DNA from: Spirulina sp. CS-785/01 | GTDB taxonomy: Bacteria > Cyanobacteriota > Cyanobacteriia > Cyanobacteriales > Spirulinaceae | Assembly: GCF_028330525.1 (NCBI RefSeq) | Contig: NZ_JAQMSD010000209.1 | Location: 1 to 32,440, forward strand | Reading direction: 5' to 3' | DNA length: 32,440 bases | Shown: in pieces, positions 1 to 7,236 of the stretch | Layout: the number at the start of each line of letters is the position of its first letter | How positions within the stretch are numbered: position 1 is the first letter of the stretch | Translations under genes and position numbers: made by a program | Notes under the pieces: model-generated | The model's database searches: none | What the model was told of the DNA's origin: nothing | What the model saw: only the letters and a program-made list of their open reading frames with translations

Positions 1-85
1 AATGACCAGACAAAGAGCCTAAAACTAGCTACGCATTTTAGGGTTTGATGGCTTAGGAAACGGAGTCCATGAAGGACAGAGACTG

Positions 86-140
86 GTCAGCTACTTGAAG
101 GAAGGCACGAAGCCTCTTCCTTCAAGGAAGAGGTGCTGAC
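86..140 (+). mobile_element. Right end of an IS200/IS605-family (TnpB-type) element, rest outside window
   Basis: Positions 113-133 form an 8-bp hairpin (CCTCTTCC, loop TTCAA, GGAAGAGG). It is enclosed by GTCAGC (86-91) pairing with GCTGAC (135-140). The preceding GAAGGCACGAAGC text is typical, from memory, of the right ends of cyanobacterial IS200/IS605 and IS1341-like elements, where a subterminal hairpin is recognised by TnpA and the 3' part of the TnpB guide RNA is encoded. No transposase reading frame is recognisable in bases 1-85, so the protein gene, if present, lies to the left or is lost. The CTTGAAGGAAG at 94-104 is also an exact complement of CTTCCTTCAAG at 116-126, giving a competing structure. 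Confidence 0.5.
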
Positions 141-264
141 TAGAATTCGAGGGTAACGAGTTACTCTTTATGATCTGAACATTTTGCTCAATAATTGTCA
201 ATAAATTGTGTCAGTGATTATTCATGATTGGGGTTTGGTTATTGGTGGTTGGTTATGGGCTCTT

Positions 265-310
265 GAGGCAGAAGGCAGAGGGCAGAAGGCAGAGGGCAGA
301 AGGCAGACGG
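265..310. repeat. Short tandem repeat, GGCAGAAGGCAGA-type units
   Basis: About three and a half copies of a 12-13 bp unit built from GGCAGAAGGCAGA/GGGCAGA follow each other directly. The pattern belongs to the short tandemly repeated repetitive sequences common between genes in filamentous cyanobacteria. Confidence 0.8.
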
Positions 311-395
311 GGTTTTCTGCTCATGTAAGTAAGTCTTCAGATCTTGTTGATCTGTTCGTAGTAAACTTCCTTGCGAGCTTCTTTCACCCCTGACC

Positions 396-423
396 GTAGG
401 GGCAATTCATGAATTGCCCCTAC
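396..423. repeat. Perfect 28-bp palindrome, copy 1
   Basis: The half-site GTAGGGGCAATTCA is followed immediately by its exact reverse complement. An identical 28-bp copy lies at 23951-23978, more than 23 kb away, so this is a dispersed element and not a local accident. The transcript would form a 14-bp stem with essentially no loop, or the DNA a cruciform. Confidence 0.85.
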
Positions 424-436
424 TCCTTCGTCTCGC

Positions 437-487
437 AACCCGTTAAAAACGGGTTTAAGCTCTTAGCCTTGGGTTGAAACCCAAGGC
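437..487. repeat. Two-hairpin dispersed repeat, copy A
   Basis: The first hairpin is AACCCGTT (437-444) with AACGGGTT (448-455). The second is GCCTTGGGTT (466-475) with AACCCAAGGC (478-487). The same pair of stems recurs at 12100-12149 and 14180-14229, and the second stem alone near 17376-17409 and 20957-20986. Copies A and C are followed by a shared TATTAAGGT sequence, so the unit extends beyond the stems. Confidence 0.85.
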
Positions 488-680
488 GTATTAAGGTGAC
501 ACCCCTCCTCCTTCTGCCTTCGTTTGACAAGCCCTCTGTCCTCTCCCTCAAATCTGAAAATAATCTGACAATTGCCATTATATGCCCACTAGGGGGATTG
601 TTTTCCCAGCAAAAACCCCCAACACTAAAAGCAAACAACCATCTAAGCCGAATCAATCTGCTTTTTTATCGAGAATGCTC

Positions 681-1589
681 ATGTCAACACAATGGATTAA
701 ACCCAGGATTAAACCCATCCTCCTTGGCATCTTTATGCCAGCATTAATCTTGGGGTGCAGTACGCAAACCCCCAGTGACACCGAAGTCACCTCAGAAGAC
801 TCCCCCGAAACCGGCACAGAACAAACCACCAACCCCGAAAGCAGCGAAACCGCCGACGCAGAAGGCACATTAACCCTCGTTGCCAATGGGGAAGACTTTG
901 TGCGTCAAGGATTTGTCACCAAAGATGGTTGGGAAATTAGCTTTGATCACGTCTATGCTAACCTAGCCGACGTAACCGCCTATCAGACCGATCCCCCCTA
1001 CGACCCCGATAAAGAAACAGACTTAAAAAGCGTCGAAGAAGTCGCCTTAGTCGAAGACACAGAAACCGTTGACTTGGCCGCAGGAGACGAAACCGCCGCT
1101 CCCATTGCCGTCACAGAAACCAAAGCCCCAACCGGGATGTATAATGCCCTCGCTTGGTCTGTTGTTCCCGCAGACAGTGGTGAAGCAGCAGGGAGTGCCA
1201 TTAAACTCGTCGGCCAAGCCAGCAAAGACGGAGAAACCATTGATTTTACCCTGAACCTCGACCAACCCCTCACCTACACCTGTGGGGAGTTTGTCGGCGA
1301 CCAACGGAAAGGTATTGTCCAAGGGGAAGACTCCGCCGAAGTGGAAGCCACGTTCCACTTTGACCATATTTTCGGAGATGGGGATGCTCCTGCCGATGAC
1401 GAGATTAACACAGGTGCAGTGGGGTTTGACCCTATGGCCGCCTTAGCCGAGGGTGACACCTTAGAAACCGATCTTGCTACGTTAGAGGCCGAACTCGACT
1501 CGGAAACTTACGCTAAACTCCAAGAAGCCATTGTGGGTTTAGGCCATGTGGGAGAAGGTCATTGTCGAGAAATGGGAACGACCTCTTAA
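681..1589 (+). CDS. Putative metal-associated lipoprotein of the cobalt/nickel uptake locus
   Basis: Exported lipoprotein of unknown biochemical function, 302 residues from the ATG at 681. I prefer this start over the in-frame ATG at 582 because it gives a compact signal peptide ending in the lipobox LILGC (Cys26). A Thr/Ser/Glu-rich acidic linker follows, then a beta-rich domain of roughly 220 residues that resembles DUF4382-like folds only loosely. Possible metal ligands cluster at FHFDHIFGDGD and in a C-terminal GHVGEGHC motif (H290, H294, C295). It is followed after 32 bp by a NikL-like gene and then cbiM in the same direction, so it probably delivers or buffers Co/Ni in the periplasm. 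That role is inferred from context. An alternative is a general acidic surface lipoprotein that happens to sit beside the operon. Confidence 0.75.
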   Translation: MSTQWIKPRIKPILLGIFMPALILGCSTQTPSDTEVTSEDSPETGTEQTTNPESSETADAEGTLTLVANGEDFVRQGFVTKDGWEISFDHVYANLADVTAYQTDPPYDPDKETDLKSVEEVALVEDTETVDLAAGDETAAPIAVTETKAPTGMYNALAWSVVPADSGEAAGSAIKLVGQASKDGETIDFTLNLDQPLTYTCGEFVGDQRKGIVQGEDSAEVEATFHFDHIFGDGDAPADDEINTGAVGFDPMAALAEGDTLETDLATLEAELDSETYAKLQEAIVGLGHVGEGHCREMGTTS

Positions 1590-1621
1590 TTGAATCACGA
1601 TTTGGTATATAGAAGGCGATT

Positions 1622-2104
1622 ATGCGTTACTTACTCTTAGGTGTATTAACTTGTGTTCCCGTGTTAGCGGGAATGGGCGAAGCTGTGGCCCACGGGAGTA
1701 ATATTGAATATCGCCAAACGGAGGCCATTCAAATTACTGCCAAATACGACAGTGGGACCCCTATGGGAGAGGCCCAGGTGACGGTGTATTCTCCTGATGA
1801 TCCGGCGACTCCTTGGGTGCAGGGAGTCACCGACGAACAGGGAAATTTTACCTTTGTCCCTGATCCTGACCAAAGGGGAAATTGGGAGGTAAAAGTGCGG
1901 CAATCGGGCCATGGGGATATTATTAGTATTCCCTTGGAAGAGCAGGAAGCAGAAACGGCTTCAACCTCCGAATCGGCTACCATCACCCAGGCTACCACCA
2001 ACACGACGGGTTATAGTCCCTTACAGAAAGGGGTGATGGCGGTTGTCGGCGTTTGGGGTTGTGTGGGGACGGCCTTGTTCTTTTTACGCAAGAAAGGTGA
2101 GTAA
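1622..2104 (+). CDS. NikL/CbiN-like auxiliary protein of a Co/Ni ECF transporter
   Basis: 160-residue exported, membrane-anchored protein. A signal peptide (1-23) would be cut at AVA-HG, leaving His24 at the mature N-terminus. Residues about 28-105 form a carboxypeptidase-regulatory-like beta-sandwich (TPMGEAQVTVYSPDDP, then a TDEQGNFTF turn). A Ser/Thr-rich linker follows, then one transmembrane helix (about 134-155) and a basic cytoplasmic tail (RKKGE). This layout matches the accessory NikL/NikK-type subunits that sit beside NikM/CbiM in cobalt and nickel ECF transporters, which may present metal to the S component. The start is supported by AGAAGG seven bases upstream. The stop TAA overlaps the cbiM ATG by one base (TAATG), implying translational coupling. 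Confidence 0.75.
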   Translation: MRYLLLGVLTCVPVLAGMGEAVAHGSNIEYRQTEAIQITAKYDSGTPMGEAQVTVYSPDDPATPWVQGVTDEQGNFTFVPDPDQRGNWEVKVRQSGHGDIISIPLEEQEAETASTSESATITQATTNTTGYSPLQKGVMAVVGVWGCVGTALFFLRKKGE

Positions 2105-2751
2105 TGCACATTCCCGACGGTTTTTTACCTCCAACAGTTGCGATCGCAGGGTATGCGATCACAGGAGGGGCCACCTGGTTTTCAGTCCGACAAATTCGCC
2201 AAGACTCGGACCCCACCGCCAACATCCCCAAAGCAGCGTTACTCACAGCCGCTTTTTTTGTGGCCTCCCTCATCCATATCCCCATCCCCCCCTCTAGCAT
2301 TCATTTAGTCTTAAACGGCTTAATGGGGATTATTCTAGGCTATTATGCCTTTCCGGCCATCCTCATCGGCTTATTTTTCCAAGCGGTGATGTTTGGCCAT
2401 GGGGGCATCTCTAGCTTAGGCGTAAATACCGCCATGATGGGGATTCCCGCCCTATTAGCCTATTATGGCTTTTGGTGGAGTCAACGGGGAAAACGCACCC
2501 CTCCCCTGTGGCGGAAAATCTCCGTCTTTTTAGCCGGAGGTGGAGCATTATTGCTCTCAGCGGCCACCTTTGTCATCATCACCATTACCACCATTCCCCC
2601 AGAATTAAACGCCGATCTAGAACGAAACGCCATCTATGCGTCTCTCATCGGGTACAGTATTCAAGCCCTCATCGAAGGTTCATTTACAGTAATGGTCATT
2701 GTCTTTTTAGAACGAGTCAAACCCGAAGTCCTCAAAGTTAGCGAACCTTAA
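2104..2751 (+). CDS. cbiM: CbiM/NikM, substrate-binding membrane component of a Co/Ni ECF transporter
   Basis: 215-residue polytopic membrane protein that captures Co2+ or Ni2+ as the S component of an energy-coupling-factor transporter. It starts MHIPDGFL, the family hallmark: in structurally studied NikM the metal is held by the Met1 amine, His2 and a second histidine. Here H2 and H67 (in PPSSIHLVLNG) occupy those positions. About six or seven hydrophobic segments are visible. The ATG overlaps the stop of the NikL-like gene. The usual partners are CbiQ, found 321 bp downstream behind a MITE-like insertion, and the ATPase CbiO, which is not in this window. Whether cobalt or nickel is transported cannot be decided from the sequence. 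Confidence 0.93.
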   Translation: MHIPDGFLPPTVAIAGYAITGGATWFSVRQIRQDSDPTANIPKAALLTAAFFVASLIHIPIPPSSIHLVLNGLMGIILGYYAFPAILIGLFFQAVMFGHGGISSLGVNTAMMGIPALLAYYGFWWSQRGKRTPPLWRKISVFLAGGGALLLSAATFVIITITTIPPELNADLERNAIYASLIGYSIQALIEGSFTVMVIVFLERVKPEVLKVSEP

Positions 2752-2874
2752 CCAAAAACTGACATCAGCGAGGCACAAATAGGCTCTCCTGTCCATTCTA
2801 GACCGTGCCATTCGTAATCAACCAAAGGGCTTAATAAGTTCGTAGTAAGCTCGCTTAGAGCTTAAAATAGTAAT

Positions 2875-3005
2875 GTAAGCATTCAGATGATCCCCCCTAA
2901 CCCCCCTTGAAAAGGGGGGAAAAGAGTGAAGCCTCCTCTGGCTTCTGGCTTCCCCCTTTTTAAGGGGGATAAGAGGGGGATGGCCTAGTCAACCTGAATA
3001 CTTAC
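2875..3005. mobile_element. 131-bp MITE-like inverted-repeat element between cbiM and cbiQ
   Basis: The left end GTAAGCATTCAG and the right end (reverse complement GTAAGTATTCAG) form imperfect terminal repeats. Inside lie inverted G/C-runs: CCCCCCTAACCCCCCTTGAAAAGGGGGG on the left, a CCCCCTTTTTAAGGGGG-type stem on the right. It has no coding capacity. It occupies most of the 321-bp gap between cbiM and cbiQ. The rest of that gap holds a TTCGTAGTAAGCTC...GAGCTT repeat (from 2839) and a TTACTGAT-type tandem repeat (3028-3061). I recognise no transposase that would mobilise it. Confidence 0.6.
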
Positions 3006-3027
3006 ATAGTATTAACCGGATAGCATA

Positions 3028-3061
3028 TTACTGTTTACTGATTACTGATTACTGTTTACTG
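3028..3061. repeat. Short tandem repeat, TTACTG-type heptamers
   Basis: Five imperfect units of the form TTACTGT/TTACTGA lie directly upstream of the cbiQ start and end about a dozen bases before it. They leave no classic Shine-Dalgarno site for cbiQ. Confidence 0.75.
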
Positions 3062-3072
3062 AGAATTGATCC

Positions 3073-3837
3073 TTGAAACTTGCCCTAGATCGCTACGCCC
3101 ATCTTAACTCCCTCATCCACCAATGGGAACAACGTTCTAAATTGGTCGGATTATTAAGTTTAATCTTTGCCTTTTCCTTTGTCGAAACTTTGCCGCTTCT
3201 CCCCTTCATGGTAGTAGTAACAGGGATATTATATAGACTCTCAGAACTCCCCTTTAATTTTTGGCTCAGTCGCTTACGCTATCCCGGCTTTTTTATTGTC
3301 GTCATTGTAATTTTTTTGCCCTTTTTTGCGGGAGACACCCCCCTTTGGGAGTGGGGAGGGTTAAAGATCATGCAGGAGGGAGGAGAAGCAGTTATCTTAA
3401 TTGTGACGCGCTTTCTCTGTATTTTAACCGTGAGTTTAGTCTTATTTGGCACTGCTCCCTTCCCCACCAGTTTACAGGCCATGCGCTCTTTAGGCATTCC
3501 CTCAGAGTTGGTGGATATGGCCTTATTGGCCTATCGGTATTTGGAGGAGTTAGGAGAAACTAGGGTGAGGATGCAGCGAGCGATGCAGTTACGGGGGTTT
3601 CAAAGTACCCGCTTCAGTCGTCGTCAGTTAAATTTATTAGCAGGTTTAACAGGGAGTTTATTGGTACGGAGTTATGACCGTTCCAAGCGGGTTTATCAAG
3701 CGATGTTGTTACGGGGATATGGGCAAGTTACGTCTCACAAGAGTTTGCAGCAGTGTGATAGGCAGAGTTTGGTTTTAACCGGGTTGTTTGTAGTGATTTC
3801 GCTGATTTTTTTCTGGTTCGAGATTGTTGGAATGTAA
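3073..3837 (+). CDS. cbiQ: CbiQ, transmembrane (T) component of a Co/Ni ECF transporter
   Basis: 254-residue integral membrane protein that couples the ATPase to the CbiM substrate component. Several hydrophobic helices are visible in residues 20-130. The two cytoplasmic coupling motifs typical of the T component, each ending in Arg-Gly, are at MQLRGF (about 171-176) and MLLRGYG (about 211-217). A final transmembrane segment (VLTGLFVVISLIFFWF) ends the protein. The start is TTG: an in-frame TGA lies two codons upstream (3067-3069), so translation cannot begin earlier, and MKLALDRYAH is the expected N-terminus. No ribosome-binding site is evident, so expression may be weak or depend on cbiM readthrough. 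The gene is cut off from cbiM by repeats, and no cbiO follows. Confidence 0.9.
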   Translation: MKLALDRYAHLNSLIHQWEQRSKLVGLLSLIFAFSFVETLPLLPFMVVVTGILYRLSELPFNFWLSRLRYPGFFIVVIVIFLPFFAGDTPLWEWGGLKIMQEGGEAVILIVTRFLCILTVSLVLFGTAPFPTSLQAMRSLGIPSELVDMALLAYRYLEELGETRVRMQRAMQLRGFQSTRFSRRQLNLLAGLTGSLLVRSYDRSKRVYQAMLLRGYGQVTSHKSLQQCDRQSLVLTGLFVVISLIFFWFEIVGM

Positions 3838-4019
3838 TTTTTTATACTTCTTTTTTATCAAAAATAATGTAACGCTTTATAAATTGTGAAGGAGGATGTT
3901 CAGCAACTCAAGTCCATAATGTGCTATAAAGAATATGATTCCAATATTACCAAAAATAATGGGTCTACGGGAGGGGCGCAGGTTTTGCGCCCTTGGCAGA
4001 TTAGCCGATAGATGGCGTT

Positions 4020-4352
4020 TTAGAGTAGTTTCGGATCACTCATCCCATCGCTGTCAGAATGCTCCCAACGGACAAGGGAGAACATTTTCGGTAAGATTGC
4101 CCCTTTTAAATTAGCCCGATGGAGATTTGCCCCTTGGAGGTTGGCTTTCGAGAGATCGGCGTTTTCTAAGTTGACTCCTTCGAGGTTGGCGTAACTGAAA
4201 TCCGCGCGATCGCAATTCATCCCCCGCAAGTCTGCCCCTGCCAGGTTAGCATAGCTAAAATTCGCCCCTTTGATGGTCGGGGGGCAAGACTCGTCCTCAT
4301 CCTCAGATGTCCTCTCCTGCCAATAAGGGGTAATCACGATGGGTAAACTCAT
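4020..4352 (-). CDS. Short pentapeptide-repeat protein
   Basis: 110 residues. Residues about 28-87 form roughly twelve A(N/D)LXX pentapeptides (ANFSY ANLAG ADLRG ... ANLQG ANLHR ANLKG), which would fold as a three-turn right-handed quadrilateral beta-helix. The N-terminus (SLPIVITPYWQER) and an acidic stretch (SEDEDES) precede it. The C-terminal 20 residues (WEHSDSDGMSDPKLL) are unlike the repeat. There is no signal peptide, so it is probably cytoplasmic. AAGGAGA sits about nine bases before the ATG. Pentapeptide proteins are abundant in cyanobacteria and mostly without known function; nothing here points to DNA gyrase protection. It converges with cbiQ and diverges from the next gene. Confidence 0.85.
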   Translation of the reverse strand: MSLPIVITPYWQERTSEDEDESCPPTIKGANFSYANLAGADLRGMNCDRADFSYANLEGVNLENADLSKANLQGANLHRANLKGAILPKMFSLVRWEHSDSDGMSDPKLL

Positions 4353-4539
4353 AATCGCTAGTCTCCTTGTTGTTCTATATTCTTCTTATGACTCAGCCCA
4401 AGAAACTTATGCAGTTTTCAAATAATCAGGCAAAACCTAAAATTTCCCATAAGTATAATTTCCTAAGCCCCTGAATTTCGCTAACATAGGGAAAGTTGGC
4501 CAACACGCTCTGTGAGCAAAGAATGGGGAAACGTCTTCT

Positions 4540-5163
4540 ATGAATCAGTCTCAGATTCACCAATCGCACCACGTAACAGCCGTCATTTCCCATCGGGTGA
4601 GGGCAGGACGAGAAAAAGGGTATGAGGAGTGGATTCGAGGGATTGCGGCGGTGGCGAGGCAGTTTGACGGGTATATTGGGGTTAATATTCTCCGGCCTGA
4701 ACCCAGTGCCTCTCCTGCGGATTATGTGCTGGTGGTGCAGTTTGAAACTTGCGATCATCTTAACCGTTGGCTTAGTTCCGACACCCGCAAAGCCTGGATT
4801 GAACGGGTTAAACCCCTCATTCAAGAAAAGGAAAATATTCAAATTTTGACCGGGTTAGAGTCTTGGTTTCAACAACCCCGCCACCCGGCCCCGACTCGTT
4901 ATAAACAGGCGTTTTTAGTCTGGGTGGGGGTGATGATAGTTTCTGTGACGGTGGGGCCAGTGATTGCGCCGCTTTTGGCGAATTTGCCTTGGTTACTGGC
5001 TCAATCCCTCAAGGCTGCTGTTACAGTGGGTTTGTTGGTCTATCTGATTATTCCTCAATTAACGACTTGGTTTAAGGGGTGGCTGTTTTCCCGTTATCCT
5101 TTGGGATTAGACCGCAATTTTGTTCACTGGGCTTTTCGGAAAAAAAGGCATAATGCGGAGTAG
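4540..5163 (+). CDS. Antibiotic biosynthesis monooxygenase (ABM)-domain membrane protein
   Basis: 207 residues. The N-terminal part (about 11-105) is a ferredoxin-like ABM domain: HVTAVISHRVRAGREKGYEEW begins the first strand and helix, and DYVLVVQFET is the third strand. Two transmembrane helices follow (about 122-146 and 156-174), then a basic tail (SRYPLGLDRNFVHWAFRKKR). ABM-domain membrane proteins of this layout occur widely but their reaction is unknown; small quinone or reactive-species chemistry is only a guess. The stop is 31 bp before the pirin gene in the same direction, and an aldo/keto reductase comes next. A small redox or detoxification operon is plausible. Confidence 0.85.
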   Translation: MNQSQIHQSHHVTAVISHRVRAGREKGYEEWIRGIAAVARQFDGYIGVNILRPEPSASPADYVLVVQFETCDHLNRWLSSDTRKAWIERVKPLIQEKENIQILTGLESWFQQPRHPAPTRYKQAFLVWVGVMIVSVTVGPVIAPLLANLPWLLAQSLKAAVTVGLLVYLIIPQLTTWFKGWLFSRYPLGLDRNFVHWAFRKKRHNAE

Positions 5164-5194
5164 ATAGCTTTGAAGAATCAAGGGGGGAACAGTT

Positions 5195-6067
5195 ATGAAT
5201 CGCGCGATCGCAAAAATTATTCAACCTCAGATTAAAGACTTAGGCGGGTTTCAAGTCCGCCGACTGTTACCCCATGACGAGCAATCTATGGTTGGCCCCT
5301 TTATCTTTTTTGACCACATGGGACCCGCCAGTTTTCCCCCAGGACAAGGGGTAGATGTGCGGCCTCATCCCCATATTAACCTCGCCACCGTCACCTATCT
5401 TTTTGAAGGCTCTATGCTCCATCGAGACAGCTTGGGAACGGTGCAAGAAATTAAGCCAGGGGCGGTGAATTGGATGATTGCAGGCCGCGGGATTACCCAT
5501 TCGGAACGGACTCCAGAGGCAGAACGCACCCCAGAATCCCGCTTACATGGTGTTCAAACTTGGGTTGCTCTCCCCGAAGAAGTCGAAGACACAGACCCCA
5601 GTTTCCATCACCACCCGGCCTCAGACATTCCCACTTGGGAAGAAAATGGCGCAACCCTGAAACTAATTGCCGGAGAAGCCTATAATCGCATCTCCCCCGT
5701 ACAAACATTTTCGCCTATTTTATATCTTGATATTCAATTCCCCACAGGGGGCAAATTCACCCTAACCGATGACTACAGCGAACGAGCCGTTTATACTGTG
5801 ACAGAGGGGATTACCCTCAATGAATCCCCCCAACTCCAACATCATCTCGCCATCCTAGAACCCAATTATACAGTGGAGATTAGCGCAGATACAGGAGGAC
5901 GTTGTATTGTTGTGGGAGGAGAACGGTTAGGAATGCGTTACAAGTGGTGGAATTTCGTCTCTAGTCGTCTCGAACGCATCGAAGAGGCGAAACAAGACTG
6001 GAAAGCGGGGAATTTTGCCTCCGTGCCAGGGGAGACGGAGTTTATTCCTTTGCCCAATCAGGGTTAA
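5195..6067 (+). CDS. Pirin family protein (bicupin)
   Basis: 290-residue cupin-superfamily protein. The N-terminal cupin carries the four metal ligands known from pirin: H58 and H60 (RPHPHINLATVTY), then H102 and E104 (GRGITHSERTPE). The C-terminal cupin (about 160-250) has a pirin-type IVVGGERLG segment. Bacterial pirins act as iron-dependent redox or quercetinase-like enzymes or as regulators. The intact metal site suggests an active enzyme but the substrate cannot be named. The start at 5195 has a strong AGGGGGGA site eight bases upstream. It is flanked by the ABM-domain gene 31 bp before and an aldo/keto reductase 43 bp after, all in the same direction. Confidence 0.92.
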   Translation: MNRAIAKIIQPQIKDLGGFQVRRLLPHDEQSMVGPFIFFDHMGPASFPPGQGVDVRPHPHINLATVTYLFEGSMLHRDSLGTVQEIKPGAVNWMIAGRGITHSERTPEAERTPESRLHGVQTWVALPEEVEDTDPSFHHHPASDIPTWEENGATLKLIAGEAYNRISPVQTFSPILYLDIQFPTGGKFTLTDDYSERAVYTVTEGITLNESPQLQHHLAILEPNYTVEISADTGGRCIVVGGERLGMRYKWWNFVSSRLERIEEAKQDWKAGNFASVPGETEFIPLPNQG

Positions 6068-6110
6068 GGTGAAACAAGAATAATGGACACTCACACTAGG
6101 AGAACAAGCG

Positions 6111-7064
6111 ATGAAAGCCTTACAATTTCAAAATGGCGACCAAATGCCTATTCTCGGCCTCGGTACTTGGAAATCTGAACCTGGTAAAGTGTATGAAGCG
6201 GTTAAAGCTGCTTTGCGTGTTGGATATAGACATATTGATTGCGCGTTGATTTATGGCAATGAACCGGAAATCGGCAAAGCCTTGTCAGAGTCCTTTCAAG
6301 AGGGGGTTGTGAGTCGAGAGCAACTTTGGGTGACATCCAAACTCTGGAATGATTCTCATGCCCCTGAAGATGTGCAACCGGGGTTAGAAAAGACGCTGGG
6401 GGATTTACAGTTGGATTATCTTGATCTGTATCTGATCCATTGGCCAGTTGTGTTGAAGAAGGGAGTCTCTTTTCCCCAGTCCGCAGAGGAGATGATTGCA
6501 CTGGCGGATTTACCCCCGGAGAAAACTTGGGAAGGGATGGAAGCGTTAGTGGATAAGGGATTGTGCCGTCATATTGGGGTGTCTAATTTTAGTCAGACGA
6601 AGTTAGACTCTTTGTTAAAGTCGGCACGACTGAAACCGGAGATGAATCAAATTGAGTTGCATCCTTATTTGCAACAGTCGGATTTGGTGCAGTTTTGCCA
6701 ACAGAATGGGGTTCATGTGACGGGGTATTCTCCGTTAGGATCGCCCGATCGCCCCGCAGGAATTAAGGCCGCAGATGAGCCGATTTTACTGGAAGAACCG
6801 GTTATTCATGCGATCGCGCAACAACATAATATCACCCCAGCACAAGTTTTAATTAGTTGGGGGATTCATCGCAATACAGCAGTCATCCCCAAATCTGTCA
6901 CCCCGTCTCGCATTGAGCAAAATCTTGCGTCGGCGGAGGTTTCGTTGACGGAGGAAAATATGCAGGAAATTGCTAAATTGGATCGCGGTCGTCGCTATGT
7001 CCACGGCCAATTCTGGGAGTTAGAAGGCGGTCCCTATACAGTGGCAAATATTTGGGATGAGTGA
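6111..7064 (+). CDS. Aldo/keto reductase (NADPH-dependent)
   Basis: 317-residue (beta/alpha)8-barrel oxidoreductase. The catalytic tetrad D43, Y48, K77 and H110 sits at the same numbers as in aldose reductase (GYRHIDCALIYGNE, WVTSKLWN, YLIHWP). The cofactor-binding IPKSVTPSRIEQN motif near the C-terminus contacts the NADP 2'-phosphate in this family. It reduces aldehydes or ketones to alcohols; the exact substrate is not predictable. AGGAGA lies seven bases before the ATG. It is the last of three same-direction genes with the ABM protein and pirin. A tandem-repeat array starts about 70 bp after the stop. Confidence 0.93.
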   Translation: MKALQFQNGDQMPILGLGTWKSEPGKVYEAVKAALRVGYRHIDCALIYGNEPEIGKALSESFQEGVVSREQLWVTSKLWNDSHAPEDVQPGLEKTLGDLQLDYLDLYLIHWPVVLKKGVSFPQSAEEMIALADLPPEKTWEGMEALVDKGLCRHIGVSNFSQTKLDSLLKSARLKPEMNQIELHPYLQQSDLVQFCQQNGVHVTGYSPLGSPDRPAGIKAADEPILLEEPVIHAIAQQHNITPAQVLISWGIHRNTAVIPKSVTPSRIEQNLASAEVSLTEENMQEIAKLDRGRRYVHGQFWELEGGPYTVANIWDE

Positions 7065-7131
7065 TTTGCTGGTTGTTGGTTGTTGGTTCTTTGTGTAACG
7101 CCTGAGCATTTAATTATCCACTATTAATTAC

Positions 7132-7221
<90 letters not shown>

Positions 7222-7236
<15 letters not shown>

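Larger units (their letters stand above)
1..680. other. Gene-free 680-bp stretch made of repeats upstream of the metal-uptake locus
   Basis: This stretch holds the IS200/IS605-like right end, a GGCAGA-type tandem repeat (265-310), a 28-bp palindrome (396-423) and a two-hairpin dispersed repeat (437-487). Between 350 and 380 is a TTCGTAGTAAAC...GCGAGCTT sequence similar to one at 2839-2863. I looked for a cobalamin riboswitch ahead of the transporter genes and saw no recognisable B12 box. No open frame here looks like a real protein. Confidence 0.6.

Noticed and set aside
208-393. 61-codon frame near the left edge
   Set aside because: Mostly made of the GGCAGA tandem repeat; no homology signal.
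490-680. Cobalamin riboswitch ahead of the Co/Ni uptake genes
   Set aside because: GCCCACTAGGGGGATT near 587 only vaguely recalls a B12 box, and no other conserved aptamer segment is present.
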